A stretch of DNA of 60,382 nucleotides from contig NZ_JAFMST010000017.1 of the NCBI RefSeq assembly GCF_017916275.1, forward strand, positions 1-60,382. Reading direction: 5' to 3'. The position numbers and the translations under genes were made by a program. The notes beneath the pieces are model-generated. The model did not search any database, was not told the origin of the DNA, and worked only from the letters and a program-made list of their open reading frames with translations. Origin of the DNA: Rubellimicrobium arenae (lineage in GTDB: Bacteria > Pseudomonadota > Alphaproteobacteria > Rhodobacterales > Rhodobacteraceae). Shown piece after piece: positions 1-7,174 of this stretch; the first letter of the stretch is position 1, and each line of letters opens with the position of its first letter.

Positions 1-1
1 C

Positions 2-85
2 TGGCGCGCCAGAACCGGGCTGCGGCAGGGCCTCGAGCACACCGTCCGCTGGTTCAGGCAAGAGATCGACAGCCTCCGACAGTGA
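2..85 (+). CDS. C-terminal end of a sugar-nucleotide epimerase/dehydratase (partial, SDR family)
   Basis: The window opens inside a reading frame that codes for about 27 residues (WRARTGLRQGLEHTVRWFR and a few more) and stops with TGA at 83-85. The pattern G-W/L-x-x-x-x-x-L-x-x-G-L-x-x-T-V-x-W-F-R is the usual last helix of extended short-chain dehydrogenases acting on nucleotide sugars, such as GDP-mannose dehydratase, GDP-fucose synthase and UDP-glucuronate epimerase. The location just upstream of manC fits a role in making an activated sugar for the polysaccharide cluster. Substrate cannot be told from the tail alone. Confidence 0.6.
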   Translation, partial: WRARTGLRQGLEHTVRWFRQEIDSLRQ

Positions 86-124
86 CGGGCCAAAGGCCCC
101 TCCGACCCCGAAGCGACCCAAAAA

Positions 125-176
125 GAAGTTCCGTGATGTCCGTGCCGCGTGACATGGATGGGACACACGGAACTTC
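125..176 (+). promoter_or_regulatory. Long stem-loop in the manC leader
   Basis: GAAGTTCCGTG (125-135) pairs perfectly with CACGGAACTTC (166-176). After one unpaired A, TGTCC (137-141) pairs with GGACA (161-165), giving a 16-bp stem with one bulge and a 19-nt loop. It sits between the epimerase stop (85) and the manC ATG (195). No T-run follows, so it is not a classic terminator. It could be an attenuator, a processing site or a protein-binding inverted repeat. Confidence 0.6.
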
Positions 177-194
177 AGCAATTTCGAGATCCCG

Positions 195-1616
195 ATGGCA
201 ATGATCCACCCTGTCCTTCTGTGCGGCGGCTCCGGCACCCGGCTCTGGCCGCTCAGCCGCAAGAGCTATCCCAAGCAGTTCGCGGCGCTCCTGGGGAACG
301 AAAGCCTGTTCCAGGCGTCGGCCAAGCGCCTGTCGGGCTCCCTGTTCGCGCGCCCGGTCGTGGTCACGGCCGACGCCTTCCGCTTCATCGCCGCCGAGCA
401 GCTGGCCGAGGCGGGGATCCCGCCTGCCGCTCTCCTGATCGAGCCCGAGGGGCGGGACACCGGCGCCGCGATCCTGGCCGCCACCCTGCAGGTCGCGGCC
501 GATGATCCCCGGGCGCTGATCCTGGTCGCCCCCTCGGACCACGTCATCCCCGAGGACCAGCAATTCCGCGACACCGTCGCCGCCGCTGCGCCCACGGCCG
601 AGACCGGGCGCATCGTCACGTTCGGCATCGCTCCGGATCGGCCCGAGACCGGCTATGGCTACCTCGAGCTTGCGGCCCCGCCCTCGGCCGCGACGCCCGA
701 GCCCCTGCCGCTCGTGGCCTTCGTCGAGAAGCCCGATGCCGCGAGGGCCGAGGCGATGCTGGCGGACGGGCGGCATCTTTGGAACGGGGGCCTCTTCCTG
801 TTCCGCGCGGATGTCATGATCGATGCGGCACGCCGCCACGCGCCAGCCCTGCTTGCCGCGGTCGAAGCCTCCCTGGCGGGGGCCATGCGCGACCTGGGCT
901 TCTGCCGGCTCGATGCGGCCGCCTGGGCCGACGCACCGACCATCTCCATCGACTACGCGATCATGGAGAAGGCCGACAACCTGTCGGTCATGCCCTACAC
1001 CGGACGCTGGTCCGACCTGGGCGACTGGGCCTCGGTCTGGCGCGAGACGCAGGCGGACGGGACCGCCGCCTCCGGGCCGACGACGGCGATCGACTGCGAC
1101 GGCACGCTGCTGCGGTCGGAATCGCCCGGCCAGCGGGTCGTGGGGATCGGCCTTCATGACATCGTCGCCGTGGCCATGCCCGACGCGGTGCTGGTCGCCC
1201 ACAAGGACCGCGCGCAGGACGTCAAGGCCGCCGTCGCCGCCCTCAAGAAGGAGGGCGCCCGCCAGGCCGAGACCTTCCCCCGCGACCACCGCCCCTGGGG
1301 CTGGTTCGAAAGCCTTGCCATGGGCGACCGCTTCCAGGTGAAGCGCATCGTGGTCCATCCGGGCGCGGCGCTCAGCCTCCAGAGCCATCATCACCGGTCC
1401 GAGCACTGGATCGTGGTGCAGGGCACCGCCAAGGTCACCGTCGACGACGAGGTCCGCCTCGTGACCGAGAACCAGTCCGTCTACATCCCGCTGGGCGCCG
1501 TCCACCGGATGGAGAACCCGGGCAAGCTCCCCATGGTCCTCATCGAGGTCCAGACCGGGCCTTACCTGGGCGAGGACGACATCGTCCGCTACGAGGACGT
1601 TTACGCGAGGTCCTGA
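195..1616 (+). CDS. manC: Mannose-1-phosphate guanylyltransferase / mannose-6-phosphate isomerase
   Basis: 473 residues, normal length for the bifunctional ManC/AlgA/CpsB family. The N-terminal nucleotidyltransferase half shows the signature LCGGSGTRLWPLSR at about residue 9 followed by YPKQF, and the conserved VAPSDHVI, FVEKPD and WNGGLF motifs. The C-terminal cupin half has the RPWGWFESL entry motif, the metal-binding QSHHHRSEHWIVVQG segment and GAVHRMENPG. The enzyme makes GDP-mannose from mannose-1-phosphate in the cytoplasm, and the cupin half interconverts fructose-6-phosphate and mannose-6-phosphate. The next gene starts 3 nt after the stop, so the two are cotranscribed. The start is preceded by a strong hairpin and has only a weak ribosome-binding site. 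Confidence 0.93.
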   Translation: MAMIHPVLLCGGSGTRLWPLSRKSYPKQFAALLGNESLFQASAKRLSGSLFARPVVVTADAFRFIAAEQLAEAGIPPAALLIEPEGRDTGAAILAATLQVAADDPRALILVAPSDHVIPEDQQFRDTVAAAAPTAETGRIVTFGIAPDRPETGYGYLELAAPPSAATPEPLPLVAFVEKPDAARAEAMLADGRHLWNGGLFLFRADVMIDAARRHAPALLAAVEASLAGAMRDLGFCRLDAAAWADAPTISIDYAIMEKADNLSVMPYTGRWSDLGDWASVWRETQADGTAASGPTTAIDCDGTLLRSESPGQRVVGIGLHDIVAVAMPDAVLVAHKDRAQDVKAAVAALKKEGARQAETFPRDHRPWGWFESLAMGDRFQVKRIVVHPGAALSLQSHHHRSEHWIVVQGTAKVTVDDEVRLVTENQSVYIPLGAVHRMENPGKLPMVLIEVQTGPYLGEDDIVRYEDVYARS

Positions 1617-1619
1617 CGA

Positions 1620-2939
1620 ATGCAGCCCAGCGCCCCGACAGTCGGCCCGTCCCTGGCGGCCGGGCCCGGTCCGATCCGGACAGCGGGCGGCAGCCTTGCC
1701 GCCCGGGCCGCCAGCGGTGCCGCCCGCATCCTGGGCGGGTCGCGCGGGGTCGTGCTGGGCCAGGCCGTCTTCGCCGCGAGCCAGGCCGCGATCCTGATGA
1801 TCCTGGCGCACCGGGGTCAGCTCGAGACCATCGGGGTGTTCACCGCGGGGCTGGCCATCTTCGGGCCGCTCTGCCTCGTGGCCAGCCTGAACTCGCGCAT
1901 CCTGATCGTCATCGCCGCGGCCCCCGACCTCGGACCGCGCACGGCCTTCCGGCTTCGGGGCATCGCCGTCCTGGCAAGCGCGGCCGTCACCGCCCTGGCC
2001 CTGATCCCGGTCGCGCCCGACGCCTGGACGCTCCTGGCGGCCGGACTGCTGATCGGCACGCGCGCGGCGGACCAGCTCAGCGACGTGTCGATCGGCTTCT
2101 ACCAGCGCGAGGGCCGCACGAACCTCATCTCGCGGTCCTTCGCGGTCCGGGGACTGGCCGCGCTCTCCGCCTTCATCGCCGTGCTGGTGCCGTTCGACAA
2201 CGTCCCGGTGGCCTCGGCGGCGGCGGCCGTGGCTGCGACCTCGGCCGTGCTCCTTCTCGAGGTGCGGCCGCTGCTCGCCCGCTTCCCGGACCATGAGCAG
2301 GCCCCGGGCATCTGGAGCACGCTTCGTGCGCTGGTCCGCTTTCCGGCCGCCTTTTTCCCCTTCGTGGACAGCCTGCACACCAACGCGATCCGCTACGCCC
2401 TGGTGCAGGTCACATCGGCCCAGTTCCTGGGGCTGTTCGGCGTCGCCCAGGCCCTGTTCAGCCCGTTCCAGCTTTTGACCACGGCGATCGGCTACCAGCG
2501 GCTTTCCCTGTCGAAGAGCCTGGCAGAGCGGCAGGACCTCCCCGGCCTCCGGCGGCAGGCGATCCGCGGACTCGGCCTCGGGCTCGGGCTGTCGCTCCTG
2601 TTCACCGCCGGCGCCCTGCTGGTGCCGCATGCCGTCTTGGCCCTGGTCGTCGGCGACTCGGTCGAGGCGACCCGCGATGCCATGATCAAGGTCGGCGTGG
2701 CCATGTTCTTCTGGGCCCCGAACGCGATGGTGGCGCATCCGGTCATCGCCATGAACCGCCAGAGCAGCTACCTGCTCGCGCCGCTGGTGTCCCTTCTCGC
2801 CTTTGCGGGCGCTGTCGTGGGGCTGCACCTCTGGGGGACGGGAACCTCGGTCTGGCTGACCGTCCTGCTGTTCTCGGGCAGCTTCCTTATTCGGGTCGTC
2901 TGGTGCCTGGTCGTGGTGTGGCGCCCCGCCGCGCGCTGA
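1620..2939 (+). CDS. Polysaccharide flippase-like membrane protein (Wzx/MATE-type)
   Basis: 439 residues with about a dozen hydrophobic segments spread over the whole length and short basic loops, as in the polysaccharide biosynthesis/MVF-like flippases. No enzyme motif is seen. Its place between manC and a Wzy-like gene, 3 nt after the manC stop, argues that it moves lipid-linked repeat units or a related glycan across the inner membrane. The N-terminal 35 residues are rich in Ala, Gly and Pro and precede the first helix (VLGQAVFAASQAAILMILA). The function is inferred from topology and context; an unrelated polytopic protein cannot be excluded. Confidence 0.7.
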   Translation: MQPSAPTVGPSLAAGPGPIRTAGGSLAARAASGAARILGGSRGVVLGQAVFAASQAAILMILAHRGQLETIGVFTAGLAIFGPLCLVASLNSRILIVIAAAPDLGPRTAFRLRGIAVLASAAVTALALIPVAPDAWTLLAAGLLIGTRAADQLSDVSIGFYQREGRTNLISRSFAVRGLAALSAFIAVLVPFDNVPVASAAAAVAATSAVLLLEVRPLLARFPDHEQAPGIWSTLRALVRFPAAFFPFVDSLHTNAIRYALVQVTSAQFLGLFGVAQALFSPFQLLTTAIGYQRLSLSKSLAERQDLPGLRRQAIRGLGLGLGLSLLFTAGALLVPHAVLALVVGDSVEATRDAMIKVGVAMFFWAPNAMVAHPVIAMNRQSSYLLAPLVSLLAFAGAVVGLHLWGTGTSVWLTVLLFSGSFLIRVVWCLVVVWRPAAR

Positions 2940-2971
2940 CAGGCGTTCTTTCCGTTGCCAGGAGCCCGAAG

Positions 2972-3028
2972 ATGACGGAAAAGCCCGCACGGTCCGGCCC
3001 GCAGATCCCGGCCCTGGTCGGGGACTGA
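2972..3028 (+). other. Possible 18-codon ORF with good ribosome-binding site
   Basis: ATG at 2972 is preceded at a good distance by AGGAG (2960-2964) and codes for MTEKPARSGPQIPALVGD before TGA at 3026-3028. It lies in the 162-nt gap between the flippase-like gene and the Wzy-like gene. It may be a leader peptide, the remnant of a lost gene, or chance. Confidence 0.25.
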
Positions 3029-3101
3029 CGCACCTTCGCCGCCTCATGGCGGCCCCAGCCCCGCCATCCTCCGGCCCCGCCGCTCCCCGAGGAACCACGA
3101 C

Positions 3102-4343
3102 ATGCCCAGCCGACGCAGCGTCCTCATCCTTGTCCTTGCCACCCTGGTCGCGATCTCCGTGATCGCGCCCGGCGGCGCCTTCGAGCCGCCGCCCGCCGTC
3201 GCCCGGCTCAAGGACATGGGCCGGGAGATCACCTACGCGGTCCTGGTCGGGCTGTTCCTGACGGCGGCGCTCAACCTGCTGTTCACCCTCCGGGGGGCGC
3301 GGCCCGGCGTCGTCGTCTGGGCCTATTCCGGCTTCTTCATCTTCACCGGAGCGAAGTTCGTCTACTACGACCTGGTCGGCCCCGGCCTGCTGTATTTCGG
3401 GGTCTTCGCGCTCTACTTCGTGACCTTCGGGCTGTTCCTGCCCAAGCTGTCGCGCTCGGGGCTGTTCGATCTCGATGCCGCAGTGACGGTGATCGGCCTG
3501 GCCAACCTCCTGGCGGTGGCGATCAACCTGCCGACCTCGTTCATGGCGGGCACCTCGAGCTTCTACGGGCGCTTCTCGGGCCTCGCCTTCAACGCCAACA
3601 TCCTCGCCTACGCGCTGGTGCTGACCTCGGTGTGCCTGCAGGCCACCGTGCGCAACATCCCTTACCGCGCGCTCCGCACGCCGGCCCTGATGCTGGGGCT
3701 GGGCCTCAACTTCTACCTGATCTTCCTGACCCAGAGCCGCGGCGGCCTCATTCTGCTGGTCGTGTCCATGCTCATCAACTTCTACTTCTGGAACAGGACG
3801 CTCTTCCGGGTGGCGCTGGTGCTGTCGCCCTGCCTGATGCTCCTGGGCTGGCTGTTCTTCCTGAACAGCCCCCTTTACGGAGTCATCTTCGCGGATCGGG
3901 GCGACACGCGCGGCTGGGTCTTCGAACGGCAGTGGAACAGCTTCATGGCCTCGCCTTTCTTCGGCGACCCCTGGATGGATTCCCGGATCGTCTACGGCGA
4001 GAACCTGCTCCTCGGGGCCATCGCCGAGATGGGCCTTTTCGGGCTGCTGTTCGTGAGCCTCATCTGCCTTCCCCGGCTCGTCCAGTTCTATCGCCTGGGC
4101 TGGCGCCGGCGGCTGCCCACGCTCCGGCTGCGGCAGGACCACCAGCTCGCGGCGGCCTTCGTCGCCGTGACGATCCTGTCGGGCGGCCTGGAGTCCATGC
4201 TGCTGGGCGTCGTGGGACCGGCCATCATCTGCTTCCTCGTCCTCGACGCGGCCAGCCAGAGCTGGAAGCTCCCCGTGCGCCGGATGATGCAGGACCTTGC
4301 AGCCGGCGCGGGCGGTCCCGCCCTGAACGGGCAGCCGTCCTGA
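3102..4343 (+). CDS. O-antigen ligase / Wzy polymerase-like membrane protein
   Basis: 413 residues, about ten to twelve transmembrane helices. It has the family's characteristic segments: GRFSGLAFNANILAYALV (like the RF-G-x-x-NPN region), LTQSRGGLILLVV (the conserved TxSRGG helix) and a large polar loop ending in ENLLLGAIAEMGLFGLL (the H/E-N-x-x-L-x-x-x-x-E-x-G motif of the Wzy_C/O-antigen ligase domain). The protein would polymerise or ligate glycan units at the periplasmic face of the inner membrane. The start ATG follows GAGGAACCACGAC. The flippase-like gene upstream and glycosyltransferases downstream support the assignment; polymerase and ligase cannot be told apart by sequence. Confidence 0.82.
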   Translation: MPSRRSVLILVLATLVAISVIAPGGAFEPPPAVARLKDMGREITYAVLVGLFLTAALNLLFTLRGARPGVVVWAYSGFFIFTGAKFVYYDLVGPGLLYFGVFALYFVTFGLFLPKLSRSGLFDLDAAVTVIGLANLLAVAINLPTSFMAGTSSFYGRFSGLAFNANILAYALVLTSVCLQATVRNIPYRALRTPALMLGLGLNFYLIFLTQSRGGLILLVVSMLINFYFWNRTLFRVALVLSPCLMLLGWLFFLNSPLYGVIFADRGDTRGWVFERQWNSFMASPFFGDPWMDSRIVYGENLLLGAIAEMGLFGLLFVSLICLPRLVQFYRLGWRRRLPTLRLRQDHQLAAAFVAVTILSGGLESMLLGVVGPAIICFLVLDAASQSWKLPVRRMMQDLAAGAGGPALNGQPS

Positions 4344-4387
4344 GCCCGCATCCCTCCCCTCACCCGAACCCCATGACGAGATCAGCC

Positions 4388-5665
4388 ATGAGCGAACAGA
4401 CAGCTCCCGACCCCCAGCGGCGGATCCGCGTGCTTCACGTGACGCCGACCTACTACCCGGCCGTGGCGTTCGGCGGACCGATCTTCTCGACCAAGGCGCT
4501 CTGCGACGGCGCGGCGCGCGACCCTGGCTTCGAGGTGCGCGTGCTGACCACGGACTCGGCCGCGCCGGGCCGGTCCGACGCGCTGCCCCTGACCGAGAAC
4601 CCGGCCTGGTTCCCGGCGGGCTACGAGGTCCGCTACTGCCGCCGCCGTTTCATGACCTCGGGATCGCCCGAGCTTCTGCGGCGCCTGCCCGGGCTCATCC
4701 GCTGGGCGGACGTGGTGCATGTGACCGCCGCCTACTCCTTTCCGACGATCCCGGCGCTGCTGCTTTGCCGCCTTCTCGGCAAGCCGGTCGTCTGGTCGCC
4801 GCGCGGAAGCCTGCAGGCCACGGCGCAATGGTCCGGCGCGCCTCGGCGCCGCATGAAGGAGCTCTACGAGAGCGTCTGCAACGCCGTGCGGCCGCGCCGC
4901 ACGATCCTGCACGCCACCGCCGAGATGGAGCGCGAAACCAGCCGGGGCCGGCTGGGCGACATCGAGTCCGTGGTCATCCCGAACGGCATCGAGCTGCCCG
5001 GAGAGCTGCCCGACCGGACCTGGCGGCCCGGCGGGCGGCTGCGGCTGATGTTCATGAGCCGCCTTCACGAAAAGAAGGGCCTCGATGTCCTGATCCGGGT
5101 CATGGCCCGGCTGCCCGCGCAGGTCACCCTCGACATCTACGGGGACGGCGAGGCCGACCATGTGGCGGGCTTCCGGTCGCTCGTGGCCGAGCTGGGGCTG
5201 ACGGACCGCGTCCTGTTCCGCGGCCAGATCGGCGCGCAGGAAAAGCTCCGGGCCTTTGCCGAGGCGGATCTGTTCTGCCTGCCGACGCGATCGGAGAACT
5301 TCGGCATCGTGGTCGGCGAGGCGCTGGCCCATGGCGTGCCGGTCATCACGACGACCGCCGCCCCTTGGGACGGCCTGGAGACCGAGGGCTGCGGCCTGTG
5401 GACCGAGCAGGGCGAAGATGCCCTCGAGGCCGCCATCCTGTCGCTGAACAACGCCGACCTGGCGGCCCTGGGCGAACGCGGACGGCAATGGATGGAGCGC
5501 GACTTCACGCCCGTGTCCGTCTCGCTCCGCATGCGCGACGTGTATCGGCGCCTCGTCGGCGGCCGGCCCGCCGTCACCGGGGGCCGCCCGCACGCGACGG
5601 AGACGGCGCCAGCCGGTCCGGCGCCGCGCACCGCCTCGCTTCAACGCGAAGGGCACGCCCAATGA
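4388..5665 (+). CDS. Glycosyltransferase family 4 (GT-B fold)
   Basis: 425 residues. The N-terminal half has the family-4 acceptor domain (RVLHVTPTYYPAVAFGGP, and VVWSPRGSLQATAQWSG). The C-terminal half has the nucleotide-sugar domain: RLHEKKGLDVLIRV, LDIYGDGEAD, VLFRGQIG and the E-x7-E signature SENFGIVVGEALAHGVPVITT. It would transfer a sugar from an activated donor to the growing glycan at the cytoplasmic face of the membrane. An in-frame ATG lies 15 nt upstream (4373) and is possible, but neither site has a strong ribosome-binding site. The stop overlaps the start of the next glycosyltransferase (ATGA at 5662-5665), indicating translational coupling. Confidence 0.87.
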   Translation: MSEQTAPDPQRRIRVLHVTPTYYPAVAFGGPIFSTKALCDGAARDPGFEVRVLTTDSAAPGRSDALPLTENPAWFPAGYEVRYCRRRFMTSGSPELLRRLPGLIRWADVVHVTAAYSFPTIPALLLCRLLGKPVVWSPRGSLQATAQWSGAPRRRMKELYESVCNAVRPRRTILHATAEMERETSRGRLGDIESVVIPNGIELPGELPDRTWRPGGRLRLMFMSRLHEKKGLDVLIRVMARLPAQVTLDIYGDGEADHVAGFRSLVAELGLTDRVLFRGQIGAQEKLRAFAEADLFCLPTRSENFGIVVGEALAHGVPVITTTAAPWDGLETEGCGLWTEQGEDALEAAILSLNNADLAALGERGRQWMERDFTPVSVSLRMRDVYRRLVGGRPAVTGGRPHATETAPAGPAPRTASLQREGHAQ

Positions 5666-6561
5666 CCCTGACCACCATCATCCTCACCCGTGACGAGGAG
5701 CGCCACCTCGCCCGGGCCATCGACAGCGTCCGCAGCATCTCGGACCGCATCGTGATCGTGGACTCCGGCTCGACCGACCGGACCCGCGAGCTCGCGGCCA
5801 GCCTGGGCGCGGAGGTTCTCGAGAACCCCTGGACCAACCACGCCACGCAGTTCAACTGGGGGCTCGACCACCTTCCGGCGGAAACGGAGTGGGTGCTGCG
5901 CCTGGACGCCGACGAGATCGTCACGCCCGAGCTGGCCGCACAGATCGCCGCGACCCTGCCCACGCTGGGCGCGGAGGTGGCGGGGGTCTACGTGTCGCGG
6001 CGGATGACGTTCCTGGGGCGCGCGATCCGGCACGGAGGCGTCTTCCCGATCAAGGTCCTCCGCCTGTTCCGCCAGGGCCAGGGCCGCTGTGAGGATCGCT
6101 GGATGGACGAGCACATCCTCGTGGATGGGCCGACCGTCGCGCTCAGCGGCGAGATCGTGGACGACAACCTGAACTCCCTGAGCTGGTGGACCCAGAAGCA
6201 CAACGCCTACGCTTCGCGCGAGGTGGTGGACCTCCTGAACCTCGAATACGGCTTCCGGCCGCACGAGTCCGTCGCCAACCTCCGGGGCGGGCAGCAGGCC
6301 GGGGTCAAGCGATGGCTCAAGGAACGGGTCTATGCCCGGCTTCCAGGCGGGTTCCGGGCCTTTGCCTACTTCTTCTACCGCTACGTGGTCCGGATGGGCT
6401 TCCTCGACGGAAAGGAAGGCACGGCATTCCATGTGCTCCAGGGCTTCTGGTACCGGTATCTCGTGGACACGAAGCTGCACGAGGTAAAGACCTACATGCA
6501 CCGGACCGGAGCCCCGCCGCTTCAGGCCATCGAGGCCGTGCTCGGCATCAGGGTGGCCTAG
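5662..6561 (+). CDS. Glycosyltransferase family 2 (WaaE-like)
   Basis: 299 residues. A GT-A fold is shown by TTIILTRDEERHLARAI at the N-terminus, IVIVDSGSTDRT near residue 33, and the metal-binding LRLDADE near residue 78. The later part (FPIKVLRLFRQGQGRCEDRWMDEH, and W-x-x-K-x-x-x-Y-A-x-R-E) and a hydrophobic FFYRYVVRMGFLDGKEG segment resemble the WaaE/KdtX-like branch of family 2. It starts inside the stop of the upstream family-4 enzyme (ATGA), so the two are coupled. A role in lipopolysaccharide or exopolysaccharide assembly is inferred; the sugar is unknown. Confidence 0.87.
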   Translation: MTLTTIILTRDEERHLARAIDSVRSISDRIVIVDSGSTDRTRELAASLGAEVLENPWTNHATQFNWGLDHLPAETEWVLRLDADEIVTPELAAQIAATLPTLGAEVAGVYVSRRMTFLGRAIRHGGVFPIKVLRLFRQGQGRCEDRWMDEHILVDGPTVALSGEIVDDNLNSLSWWTQKHNAYASREVVDLLNLEYGFRPHESVANLRGGQQAGVKRWLKERVYARLPGGFRAFAYFFYRYVVRMGFLDGKEGTAFHVLQGFWYRYLVDTKLHEVKTYMHRTGAPPLQAIEAVLGIRVA

Positions 6562-6588
6562 CGGCCCAAGCCGCGCCCGCCTGGATCC

Positions 6589-7149
6589 ATGAGCGCCGGC
6601 TTCGCCCACCTTCTGTCCTATGCCGGCGGAGCCGCCGCCTATGCCGTGGCCGGGACCGCCGCTTTGGTCGGGCTGGGCGTGGCGGCGGGGTGGCGCCCCC
6701 TGGCGCAGGCCTGGCAGATCCTGCTGGTCACCCTGCTGTTCGTCAGCCTCACGCAGCATCCCTTTCCTGACAGGTCGGCGCTCGCCTGCCCCGTGGGCGC
6801 GGCCGCGCCGAACCTCCATCCGTTCAGCTTCCTGGGCTACCTGATCCACGGCTGGCGGCGGGCGCCGGACCTGGGCGCCTGGCTGGCGCAGGGGCAGCTT
6901 CTTTCGGTCGCGATGAACTTCGTCCTGTGCGCGGTCATCGGGGCCCTCCTGCCGCGGCACAGGATCGGGTTCGGCACGGCCCTGCTCCTGGGCTGCGGCC
7001 TGTCGCTGGCCGTCGAGCTCACGCAGCTGACGGGGATCTGGGGGCTTTATCCCTGCGCCTACCGCAAGTTCGACGTGGACGACCTGATCCTGAACATCCT
7101 CGGGGTCGCGGCCGGCTACTTCGCGGGGCGCGGGGTCCGGCGCGCCTGA
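6589..7149 (+). CDS. VanZ-like family membrane protein
   Basis: 186 residues with four or five hydrophobic helices. The C-terminal part ELTQLTGIWGLYPCAYRKFDVDDLILNILG is the hallmark of the VanZ-like family (E-x-x-Q, then R-x-x-D-x-x-D-x-x-x-N-x-x-G). The N-terminal part contains a hydrophobic pair and the polar NLHPFSFLGYLI loop typical of the family. The family is named for teicoplanin resistance but most members are of unknown role and often sit in surface-polysaccharide clusters, as here. It begins 27 nt after the glycosyltransferase stop and is likely the last gene of the plus-strand operon. Confidence 0.8.
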   Translation: MSAGFAHLLSYAGGAAAYAVAGTAALVGLGVAAGWRPLAQAWQILLVTLLFVSLTQHPFPDRSALACPVGAAAPNLHPFSFLGYLIHGWRRAPDLGAWLAQGQLLSVAMNFVLCAVIGALLPRHRIGFGTALLLGCGLSLAVELTQLTGIWGLYPCAYRKFDVDDLILNILGVAAGYFAGRGVRRA

Positions 7150-7174
7150 GCGGCCGGCCCCGCCCCCACCCCGC

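Noticed and set aside
54-4142. 1362-codon open frame on the minus strand
   Set aside because: It is antisense to manC, the flippase-like and Wzy-like genes, made of low-complexity Arg/Gly/Glu/Pro-rich sequence with no domain; a GC-rich shadow frame.
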